A stretch of DNA of 32,157 nt, taken from NCBI GenBank assembly GCA_947367115.1, contig CANBCW010000026.1, forward strand, positions 1 through 32,157, read 5' to 3'. Shown piece after piece: positions 18,001 to 24,668 of the stretch (position 1 is its first letter; each line of letters opens with the position of its first letter). Source of the DNA: an uncultured Clostridia bacterium (lineage in GTDB: Bacteria; Bacillota; Clostridia; Oscillospirales; Oscillospiraceae). The notes under the pieces were generated by a model. It was not told the DNA's origin, made no database searches, and saw only the letters and a list, made by a program, of their open reading frames with translations. The translations under genes were made by a program, and so were the position numbers.

Positions 18001-21000
18001 GTTGTTGACCACCAGACCGTCGCCAGACAGCGTGGAGCCGCCCTCCACAAAGATGCCGTAATTGCCCGCGCCGTCAATGATCACGTTGGTCACGCTGGCG
18101 CAGCCTTGGCCGCGCAGATGCAGAGCCGTACCGCTGGCATCCTGAATGGTAGCGTCGGTCAGATCCAGCACGCCGCCGTTGTTATCCAGCAGATACTCAG
18201 CACTGCCGCCGTTGGTGACTGCCGTGCCGTCCACATTGACACCATACAGCTCTGCATAGCCATTGTTGTACAGCGCCTTGTGGGCTGTGCCCTTCAGGAT
18301 CATGCCCTTGACCGTCAGCTCACCGCTGTTGCTTGCCAGCAAATCACCGGCGTTGGTAACGGTAATATTCTGCGCCACCATGACCTTTCCGTTGTACAGG
18401 CCATGCTTGCCGGAATTGGTGATATCCGCGGAGCCGGAGATCAGCAGCTCGCCGGTATTCTGGATACCGTTGGCCGTCACACCGTCGATGGTAAGGCGCT
18501 CAGCCTCCATGATGCCCGCGTTGTTCACGCCGTGCTCGCCGGAACCGGTGATCTCCGTGGTGGTCAGCTTCACCTGACCGCCGTAGTTGTAAACACCGTT
18601 GACTGCAGCGCCGGTGACGGTGAGCTTGCCGTTGGAGATCAGCACGCTGTCGTTGTAGATACCGTGATTGGCAGAACCGCTGGCGGTGACCCCCGACAGG
18701 GTCAGCTCGCCCTTGTTCTGGATACAGTTGCTGCCCTTGCCGCTGCCGTTGAGGGTGGCATCCGTCAGCACCATGGTACCCTGATTGCTGACACCGTGCT
18801 CACCGGGATCGGTGACGGTCAGGCCGGTAAAGGCCGCCGTGCCGCCGTTGTTGTAAACGCCGTTCTTACCGGAACCGCTGATCTGCACCGTTTCAGCCGT
18901 GATAGAGCCGGTGTTGTTGATGCCCTGACCTGTTGCGCCGGTGATGGTCAGGCCGCTCAGGCTTTCGATGGTGCCGCCATTGTTGTAAATGCCGTTGTCC
19001 CCGGCGGCAGTAATGGTCACATCCGCGCCGGACAGAGTGCCGCTGTTGTAGATGCCGTGGTTTTTGGAGCTTTCAATGGTCACCGCATTGATGCTGAGGA
19101 TACCGCTGTTCTGTATGCCGTTCTTGGCATCGCCGGTATTGCGGATGGCGACCTGCTCCACGGTCATCTGGGCGGCATTGTTAATGCCGTGCTCCCTCGC
19201 GCCGTCCACGGTCAGATCCTTGACCTGAGCGGTGCCGTCGGAATTGTAGATGCCATTCTTGACCGTACCGCTGATGGTCACGCCGTTCAGCTCGATGGTG
19301 CCGTTGTTATTGACACCCTGATCACCTACGGTGCTGACCGTCAGGCCGCTGATCTGCGCGCTGCCGCCGTCATTGTAGATACCGTTGCCCATGGTATCGG
19401 ACACGGTCAGCTCCTCCGCGGTGAAGGTGCCGTTATTGTAGATGCCGTGGTTCTGAGAACCGCTGATCTGGACATCCGTCACAGTAATCGTGCCGCTGTT
19501 CTGGATGCCGTTCTTGCCCGCACCGGTCTTGTCGATCTGGACATAGGTCAGCGTGAGCTGAGCCACATTGTTGATGCCATGCTCCGTGGTGCCGGTGATG
19601 GTCACATTTTCCACCGCAGCCTTGCCATCGGAGTTGTAAATGCCGTTTTTACCGGTGCCGCTGATCTTCAGATCAGTGATCTCGATGGTGCCACTGTTGT
19701 TCACGCCCTGTGCAGCCGTATTGCTGACGGTCAGGTTCGTAAATTTGGCATTGCCGCCATCGTTGTACACACCGTTGTCCTCTGTGCCGTTGATGGTGAT
19801 GTCCTTGGCTGTCAGCTTGCCGGTGTTATACACACCATGGTTCTGAGAGCCGGAGATATCGGCCTTGGTCACGGTCATGGTGCCGTTGTTCTGGATACCG
19901 TTGCTGTCCGCGCCGGTATTGCGGATGGTCACATTGGTGATGGTCATATCGGCCTTGTTATTGATGCCGTGCTCCCGCACATTTTCAATAACGGAGTCGG
20001 TAACGGTGACCACACCGCCGGCCTTATTGTAGATGCCGTTCATGCCCGTGTCGGAAATGGTCACATTCTTGACTTCCACCACGGAATTGTTGTTGATGCC
20101 CTGCTGGCCCGCGCCGGAGATCGTCACATTCTCCAGCACCAGCTTGTTGTCGCCTTCGATCAGATAGAAGCCGTTGGCATCCATATCCGCGAAGGAACTG
20201 TTGGTGATGGTCAGCGTGCCCTCTGCCACATAGCCGCCGTGGTTTCCGGTACCGGAGACCTCCGCATCGGTCATGGTGGTTGTACCGGACAGGTGCTGCA
20301 CCGCGTTTTTCTTGACTTCTTTGATGGTAATGCCATTGGCGGTAACTTCGCCGCCCTTATTGTAGATACCGTGGCTGCCCAGATTTTCCATGGTCACGTT
20401 ATTCGCAATGATCTGACCGCCGTCAATCTGGAAACCGTTCTGGCTTGCATCCTTGATGTCCACATTGTTCAGCTCTACATAGCTGCCCGCGTCCAGCTTG
20501 ACCGCGGTGGAGCTGACATTTTCAATGGTGCAGTCGTTCATGATCAGGTCGCCGCCGAAGGCGTAAACACCGTACTTTTCATTGGCAGTACCCTTGATCT
20601 GGACGTTATTCAGCACGGCTTTGCCGTTGCCTACTACAACAGACTTGTCACGGCACACATCCAGTACCGCGCCGTTGATGGTCATATTGCCGCCTGCGTT
20701 GGCGATATTGCCGTCCCGGCCGCCTTCCACAGTCAGGTCATTGAGCTCCATGTCACCGGAGAAGTTATACACTGCGCAGGTGTCACAGCCGATGGCAGTG
20801 AACTTGTCAGCAACGACCTTGCCGCCGTTGTTGGCCAGGCAGTAGACCTCGCTGGTATCCACAGTGGTGCCCTGAATGTTCAGGATGCCGGTGCCGTAGT
20901 TCATGATTCCGCACTCGTTCAGTGTCACTGCACCGGCATTGGCGGTACCGTTGTTGCACAGGCCGTGGGTGCAGTTGGTGATGGTGCCGCCGGTCACATC

Positions 21001-21816
21001 GGCAGTTGCATCCTTCGCAACCAGCACACCGTCCTTTCCCGCGCCGTTATTGACACCGCCGGACATGGTAAAGCTGCCGGAGGCCACATAGACATTGTGC
21101 ATAGCGGACTTTTCGATGGTGCCGCCGGTCTGGGTCAGAGTGCCGTCCGTATACACCGCGGCGCCGGAAGCAGCACCGGAAACCGTACCGCCGGAGATGG
21201 TCATTGCACCGTGGTTGATGATGTTATAGCCCTTGCCTTCCATCACGCTGCCGCCCTGGATATCCAGAGATGCCTTTTCGCCTACCACCAGGTTGGCGTA
21301 GCGGCCGTTCTCCACCAGCGCATCGCCAGTCACGGTCAGCTTGGCGCTGCCCTTCAGGACAATGCCGTTGACATTGCTCTCGGCGTTGATGCCCGCGCTG
21401 CCACTGAGGGTAAGGCTGGCGCCGTCGCTGACGGTGAGCACCGCGGGCATGGCCTCAGCATCCTCAGCCTCCATAGCCGGACAGCCAATGCCCCATGCCG
21501 GATTGGAGCTGTCAGGCCAGGCAAAGTCCGGGGCTTTCTCCAGCAGGATTTTGCCGGATCCAGTGATGGTCTTGGTTCCGTTGACCACCAGAGGTTCGCT
21601 GACGATCACATTACCGGTCAGCTCAATGGTGTCCGTACCCTCCGCCGCAAGACGGCGAGCCAGCTCACCGCTGTCCTTCTGCGCCGTCAGGCGGTCACCG
21701 AAGAGGATCGCGGTACAGCTTCCTGCCACCAGTGCCAGCACCACAGCAATCGCCACGACGATCCAGAGCTTCTTCTTTCCGCCTTTCTTTTCAGGGGTCG
21801 TTTGTCTTTTTTCCAC
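15034..21816 (-). CDS. Giant membrane-anchored right-handed beta-helix repeat protein
   Basis: A 2260-residue protein. A lysine-rich cytoplasmic N-terminus precedes one transmembrane helix (about residues 17-40, LWIVVAIAVVLALVAGSC), then more than 2100 residues of beta-helix coils. Most turns are 21-24 residues with the pattern HGIYNxGx-x-T/V-x-x-x-x-I/V-x-x-x-x-x, implying long asparagine ladders. GTG at 21816 is chosen because AGGAG lies 8 nt upstream; the in-frame GTG at 21834 precedes that site. No LPXTG, SLH or dockerin motif is visible at the C-terminus (AAEAGASAAEDAN). It could be a polysaccharide lyase or epimerase-like enzyme, a binding scaffold or an adhesin; no catalytic residues can be identified. 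It lies 18 bp before the SGNH-EEP gene and 26 bp after the EEP lipoprotein gene. Confidence 0.88.
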   Translation of the reverse strand: MEKRQTTPEKKGGKKKLWIVVAIAVVLALVAGSCTAILFGDRLTAQKDSGELARRLAAEGTDTIELTGNVIVSEPLVVNGTKTITGSGKILLEKAPDFAWPDSSNPAWGIGCPAMEAEDAEAMPAVLTVSDGASLTLSGSAGINAESNVNGIVLKGSAKLTVTGDALVENGRYANLVVGEKASLDIQGGSVMEGKGYNIINHGAMTISGGTVSGAASGAAVYTDGTLTQTGGTIEKSAMHNVYVASGSFTMSGGVNNGAGKDGVLVAKDATADVTGGTITNCTHGLCNNGTANAGAVTLNECGIMNYGTGILNIQGTTVDTSEVYCLANNGGKVVADKFTAIGCDTCAVYNFSGDMELNDLTVEGGRDGNIANAGGNMTINGAVLDVCRDKSVVVGNGKAVLNNVQIKGTANEKYGVYAFGGDLIMNDCTIENVSSTAVKLDAGSYVELNNVDIKDASQNGFQIDGGQIIANNVTMENLGSHGIYNKGGEVTANGITIKEVKKNAVQHLSGTTTMTDAEVSGTGNHGGYVAEGTLTITNSSFADMDANGFYLIEGDNKLVLENVTISGAGQQGINNNSVVEVKNVTISDTGMNGIYNKAGGVVTVTDSVIENVREHGINNKADMTITNVTIRNTGADSNGIQNNGTMTVTKADISGSQNHGVYNTGKLTAKDITINGTEDNGVYNDGGNAKFTNLTVSNTAAQGVNNSGTIEITDLKISGTGKNGIYNSDGKAAVENVTITGTTEHGINNVAQLTLTYVQIDKTGAGKNGIQNSGTITVTDVQISGSQNHGIYNNGTFTAEELTVSDTMGNGIYNDGGSAQISGLTVSTVGDQGVNNNGTIELNGVTISGTVKNGIYNSDGTAQVKDLTVDGAREHGINNAAQMTVEQVAIRNTGDAKNGIQNSGILSINAVTIESSKNHGIYNSGTLSGADVTITAAGDNGIYNNGGTIESLSGLTITGATGQGINNTGSITAETVQISGSGKNGVYNNGGTAAFTGLTVTDPGEHGVSNQGTMVLTDATLNGSGKGSNCIQNKGELTLSGVTASGSANHGIYNDSVLISNGKLTVTGAAVNGVYNYGGQVKLTTTEITGSGEHGVNNAGIMEAERLTIDGVTANGIQNTGELLISGSADITNSGKHGLYNGKVMVAQNITVTNAGDLLASNSGELTVKGMILKGTAHKALYNNGYAELYGVNVDGTAVTNGGSAEYLLDNNGGVLDLTDATIQDASGTALHLRGQGCASVTNVIIDGAGNYGIFVEGGSTLSGDGLVVNNITKNANVSGAEGYAIKNQGKITMMDHVTLGAYDDDVTGDGNAVRKETSGIYSTALTNDAAAASYSGLDLVIMNAKGGNGIYNKGTLFVTDLVIDGANHGLVTRYQSWATLSGDVSITDINKNPISIYGPEGGTYVNGITLTSGTTLLIDDAGSHAINNKGSFLAAADTAITIRNIIGQNINAINNQSGGKMTLGDVTIDGVYVTISMYDATTINSNSGNGIQSNSTLEINGDVVISNLFHKAENNKTENSNGSGVVIKNGGSITGTGSITVIGSQTALEGYDEYAGLYNGIFNQKCTLEIEGDILVSDAKNQGIYVADANATVGGSNITIIDSKGNGIYVNNASGKLTATGDITITGTTGGHGLSTKGTVNAGSILIDGCASGKQGLNLDGNKAVVNAANITVKNSAGNGIYVNNASGKLTATGDITITGTTGGHGLSTNGPVSAANVTIENTTGSDKNGIEMKSGSKLTATGTIRITNSGKRGLNNAGTVEAASLVIDGFGENGIQNSGTLTVSGSIDVSNGTGKGHGIYNGKTLSAGSIAVTNVTRNGLNNGGKFTVTGAVSVKNAVEGGIGSNKTFSAGSVSIDTVTAGPGINNSGTFTVTGLTSVKNITGTDVSAIQNKNTMTLGDTVIDGVYVTVGNDSDGAQMTNVGNGITNVKKLTLKGTVAITNVFTTAKNNSIGAGVVVAEGGTVDGSGSLTITGSASTNEVYPYGINNGIFIDASTLSITGDITVSYVTNQGIYVANENAVLGAGNVTIQNVAGNGIYVNKTTGSANITGTVTIDGTNNHGLSNSGTVTAGSMIITNIPKKNGLNNTGTVTVTGKLDVSKITAGYGVYSKGGSVTAGEMSISDISGNIALFFEGDATIKAGTVSIKAVPKAQAIQMNHKNTLEVGTLIIQNCGKNGLRIYNNSGNPTIQIDNMVAVSCAEYAVAAQKAITESNLSIGTLWYTDCTKGALHGNVKSGVGEVKNELPAAEAGASAAEDAN
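15600..16150 (-). repeat. Long internal duplication of the beta-helix protein, copy B (approximate limits)
   Basis: Begins near IQNKNTMTLGDTVIDGVYVT and ends near NHGLSNSG, parallel to copy A at 16900-17460. It contains GAGVVVAEGGTVDGSGSLTI, NNGIFIDASTLSITGDITV and NQGIYVANENAVLGAGNVTI, each matched in copy A. The limits were set by eye from the translation. Confidence 0.72.
16688..16776 (-). repeat. 89-bp direct repeat, copy 1, within the beta-helix gene
   Basis: This segment is 87/89 identical to 16907-16995, offset by 219 bp (73 codons, in frame). It encodes the turn GIYVNNASGKLTATGDITIT and the following GTTGGHGL. The near-identity, well above that of neighbouring turns, marks a recent in-frame duplication or gene conversion. 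Confidence 0.85.
16900..17460 (-). repeat. Long internal duplication of the beta-helix protein, copy A (approximate limits)
   Basis: About 185 residues beginning INNQSGGKMTLGDVTIDGVY and ending near GGHGLSTKG align with the block at about 15600-16150 in the same order. Shared landmarks are TLGD-VIDGVYVT, NGI-N/S-TL-I-GDVVI, SGVVIKNGGSITGTGSITV, NGIF, NQGIYVA-A and GNGIYVN. The copies have diverged, so this duplication is older than the 89-bp repeat. Confidence 0.75.
16907..16995 (-). repeat. 89-bp direct repeat, copy 2, within the beta-helix gene
   Basis: Partner of the segment at 16688-16776, differing at two positions. It lies at the end of the larger duplicated block described for 16900-17460. 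Confidence 0.85.
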
Positions 21817-21842
21817 CGATAAAACTCCTTTCACCTGAATTT

Positions 21843-22787
21843 TTAATAATACAGCACGGCAAGCAGGGGGTTATGATCCGAAATATGCTCGCCGTCATAG
21901 TAATCGTTCACCACATCGAACTTCTCCGCTGCAAATTCACCGGAGATGAAAATGTGATCACCGTAAGCAAAGTTGTCGTCATCCCGGGCTCCCCAGTTAT
22001 TGAAAGAGCCGCCATAAACCGTGTCCTTGGCTTTGATGCGCACGTCCGCATAGCCGCTCTGGGTCAGGATCTTATAGCCGTCGTCGCTCAGACCCATGTT
22101 CCAGTCGCCGCCCACCACGGCAGGCAGGCTGCCCCGGATCTCGTCCAGTTTCTTCACCGCCAGGTCACAGGACAGGGTGCGAACCATATCGCTTTCGGGA
22201 TCGGTGTGGATGTTCATGGTCATGAATTCGCCGCCGGTCTGCTTATCCTTCAGGATCACCCAGTTGACACAGCGGGGATACTTGCTGATGGTTCCATCCA
22301 CCCAGGCCGCGGAGCGAACCTCCTCCGGTGTGGAGGAAAGCCAGAAGTGTCCGCTCTGTACCAGCTCGTACTTGTCCGTTTTCCACAGGATCGGCACGAA
22401 CTGATCGCCGCTCTCCAGTCCCTCGGCGCTGAGCTCACCGCCGTAACGGCCATAGCCATAGTAGCTGTAGCCCTTTTCCGCCATAAAGGTCTGCAGATAA
22501 GGGATCCAGGGCGTGCTGACTTCTTGCAGGAGCAGCACATCCGGGTCATTTTTCAGGATCAGATCCTGAATGTTTGCCGCGCGGCTGTCTACATTTTGGT
22601 AATAGATGTTGTAGCACAGCACACGCACCTTGTTTTCATACTTGGAAAAATCCACTTCTGAGCCGCCTTCCGTCTGTGTTGCTTCTGTCGTCTGGATTGG
22701 GTCGGTGGTACCGGTGGGGTTACCGCCGCCGCAGCCAGCAAGTAGAAGCATAGACGCAAGCAGCAGCCAGGCCAAAGCTTTTTTCAT
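21843..22787 (-). CDS. Lipoprotein with an EEP (endonuclease/exonuclease/phosphatase) domain
   Basis: A 314-residue protein with a lipoprotein signal (LLLAGC, lipidated Cys19) and a short Thr/Gly-rich linker. An EEP domain then runs from about residue 53 to the end. Key residues are present: Asn60 in LCYNIYY, Glu89 in LLLQEVS, NIHTDP, GGDWNM, YGDHIF and Ser303-Asp304-His305 in SDHNP. It is a clear paralogue of the C-terminal domain of the SGNH-EEP protein: both have a WKTD[KR]YELV-SG strand, YPRC-NWV and a GSFNNW stretch. It should be a phosphodiesterase or phosphatase on the outer membrane face. It lies 11 bp after the permease gene. The substrate is unknown. Confidence 0.85.
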   Translation of the reverse strand: MKKALAWLLLASMLLLAGCGGGNPTGTTDPIQTTEATQTEGGSEVDFSKYENKVRVLCYNIYYQNVDSRAANIQDLILKNDPDVLLLQEVSTPWIPYLQTFMAEKGYSYYGYGRYGGELSAEGLESGDQFVPILWKTDKYELVQSGHFWLSSTPEEVRSAAWVDGTISKYPRCVNWVILKDKQTGGEFMTMNIHTDPESDMVRTLSCDLAVKKLDEIRGSLPAVVGGDWNMGLSDDGYKILTQSGYADVRIKAKDTVYGGSFNNWGARDDDNFAYGDHIFISGEFAAEKFDVVNDYYDGEHISDHNPLLAVLYY

Positions 22788-22798
22788 AGTCAGTCACC

Positions 22799-23677
22799 TT
22801 ATCCCTTCAAAGAGCCCATCATGATTCCCTTCTTGAAGGACTTCTGAACCAGCAGGTAGCCCAGCAGCATGGGAAGCGTGGAAACCACGATGACACCGTA
22901 TTTCAGGCTTTCATATATCAGCGAATCGGTCATGGTGCTGCCGGAGCCCATACCCTCCATGCCGCCGAGAATCAGGATGCGCCGCAGGAACACCTGCAAG
23001 GGCATCAGATTATCGTCGGACAAGTAGATCATGGCGCTGAAGTAAGCGTTCCAGTGACCGGCCATATAGTAGATGGTCAGCACGCCCAAAATCGGCTTAG
23101 ACAGGGGCAGCACCACTTTGCGCAGGATTTGAAGCTGGGACGCGCCCTCCATGTGGGCCGCCTCGATCAGCTCCTCCGGCACGGAGTGCGTGAAGTAGTT
23201 GCGCATGATGATGAAATTGGTCACGCTGATGGCTGAAGGCACGAACATGACCCAAGGCTTATTGAGCATCCCCAGATCATTCAGGTTCAGGTACGTCGGA
23301 ATCATGCCGCCGCCAAAGAACATGGTAAAGCTGATCATCACAGTCAGCAGGCCTCTGCCCCGCAGATCCTTCCGGGATAGGGGATACGCCGCAAAGATCG
23401 TCAGGATCATGTTATACAGCGTACCGACCACGGAGTAGAAAATGGTGTTGCGGTAACCAATCATCAGATTTTCATCCTGGAAGATGTACTTGTACGCGTT
23501 CAGATTAAAGCCCTTGGGCAGCAGCACCACCTCGCCTGCCAGCAGCGCCTCCGGATCAGAGAAGGAGGCGCTGACCACATAGACCAGCGGGTACATCCAG
23601 ATCACCGCCGCCAGAATGGCAATGGAATAGACGATGACCGTATAAATGGTATTGGTATTGATATGTCTTCTTTTCAT
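22799..23677 (-). CDS. ABC sugar importer permease (CUT1, LplC/MalG type)
   Basis: A 292-residue inner-membrane permease with six predicted transmembrane segments. The EAA loop that docks the ATPase reads EAAHMEGASQLQILRKVVLP, about 100 residues from the C-terminus. The ending KGIMMGSLKG is typical of LplC-like carbohydrate permeases. GGAGG 8 nt upstream supports the ATG at 23677. It pairs with the upstream permease (12-bp gap). No ATP-binding protein gene lies in the operon. A shared MsmK/UgpC-type ATPase elsewhere is likely, as in many Firmicutes CUT1 systems. Confidence 0.92.
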   Translation of the reverse strand: MKRRHINTNTIYTVIVYSIAILAAVIWMYPLVYVVSASFSDPEALLAGEVVLLPKGFNLNAYKYIFQDENLMIGYRNTIFYSVVGTLYNMILTIFAAYPLSRKDLRGRGLLTVMISFTMFFGGGMIPTYLNLNDLGMLNKPWVMFVPSAISVTNFIIMRNYFTHSVPEELIEAAHMEGASQLQILRKVVLPLSKPILGVLTIYYMAGHWNAYFSAMIYLSDDNLMPLQVFLRRILILGGMEGMGSGSTMTDSLIYESLKYGVIVVSTLPMLLGYLLVQKSFKKGIMMGSLKG

Positions 23678-23689
23678 GGCGCACCTCCG

Positions 23690-24646
23690 TTAGAATAGAC
23701 TGACTTCGCTGCGCTTTTTCGCGATGCGGTTGACCAGCAGCAGAACGATCAGGTTGACCACCGAATTGAACAGGCCAATGGCGGTGGCGTAATCATACTG
23801 CTGGCTCTGGATGCCTTTCTCGTAGACGAAGGTAGAGATAATCTCCGAAACGCCCAAATTGGTGGAGGTCTGCATCAGCAGCACCTTTTCATAGCCAACG
23901 CTCATGATGTGACCGCACTTCAGAATCAATTGGATGATGATGGTGGGCCAGATGCAGGGAATGGTAATGCGCCACAGCTGCTGCCATTTGCTCGCGCCAT
24001 CAATGTCCGCTGCCTCATAGAGCGTTGTGTCGATGGCACTCAGCGCGGAGATGTAGATAGCCGCGTTCCAGCCCACATTCTGCCAGATGCCGGAGATGAT
24101 GTACATAGGCCGGAACCATTCCTCCAGCCGGGTAAAGTAGATCCCCTCCTCAATAACACCGAGCTTCATCAGCAGGATGTTGATGATGCCGTTCTCCGGG
24201 GAAAGGAACGCCTGCATCATGCCCACGACCACGACGGTGGAAACGAAGTGGGGGGCAAAGAAAATGGTCTGCAGGGTGGAGTTGAGCTTCTTGTGGCGGA
24301 TCTCATTGATCATCAGCGCAAGGCAGATGCTCAGCGGGAATGAAAATGCCAAGCTCAAAACGCTCAGGATCAAGGTATTGCTCAGGATCGTCCAGAAGTT
24401 GTACGCGTTAAAGAACCGGATGAAATGTTCAAATCCGATCCAGGCGCTGTCCCAAATGCCTTCAATCAGGGTAAAGTCCTTGAAGGCGATCTGGATACCG
24501 GCCATGGGGACATAGTGGAACAGCACAAAGTTCAGAACCACCGGGATCAGCAGCAGGTATAGCTGCCAATAGCTCATAAGGGACTTCTTCCATGACCGGC
24601 CTTCACTGCGCAGCTTCAGGCGCAGAGGTCGTTTCTCTTTTTTCAT
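23690..24646 (-). CDS. ABC sugar importer permease (CUT1, LplB/MalF type)
   Basis: A 318-residue permease with a short basic N-terminus and about six transmembrane helices. The first is YWQLYLLLIPVVLNFVLFHY, and the EAA loop EAADIDGASKWQQLWRITIP lies near residue 210. The start at 24646 is chosen because GAGGA lies 8 nt upstream. An in-frame ATG at 24676 would overlap the end of the binding-protein gene and lacks a ribosome site. The NYxFxxFHYxPMxG-like start is characteristic of LplB-type transporters for complex or acidic oligosaccharides. Confidence 0.92.
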   Translation of the reverse strand: MKKEKRPLRLKLRSEGRSWKKSLMSYWQLYLLLIPVVLNFVLFHYVPMAGIQIAFKDFTLIEGIWDSAWIGFEHFIRFFNAYNFWTILSNTLILSVLSLAFSFPLSICLALMINEIRHKKLNSTLQTIFFAPHFVSTVVVVGMMQAFLSPENGIINILLMKLGVIEEGIYFTRLEEWFRPMYIISGIWQNVGWNAAIYISALSAIDTTLYEAADIDGASKWQQLWRITIPCIWPTIIIQLILKCGHIMSVGYEKVLLMQTSTNLGVSEIISTFVYEKGIQSQQYDYATAIGLFNSVVNLIVLLLVNRIAKKRSEVSLF

Positions 24647-24668
24647 AACGGTGTTCCTCAGGCGCGGA

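Noticed and set aside
21700..21760. Lipobox in the beta-helix N-terminus (VAGSC)
   Set aside because: The residue three before the cysteine is Ala rather than Leu/Val/Ile, and the segment has a long charged N-terminus. A transmembrane anchor is more likely than lipidation.
15034..21816. CRISPR or tandem-repeat array
   Set aside because: The periodicity is at codon level and imperfect, encoding beta-helix turns. There are no identical repeats with unique spacers and no cas genes.
13915..21822. Plus-strand frame of 2635 codons as a real giant gene
   Set aside because: The minus-strand frames here have ribosome sites, signal/anchor sequences, intact catalytic motifs and regular beta-helix repeats. 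The plus-strand translation is low-complexity and matches no family.
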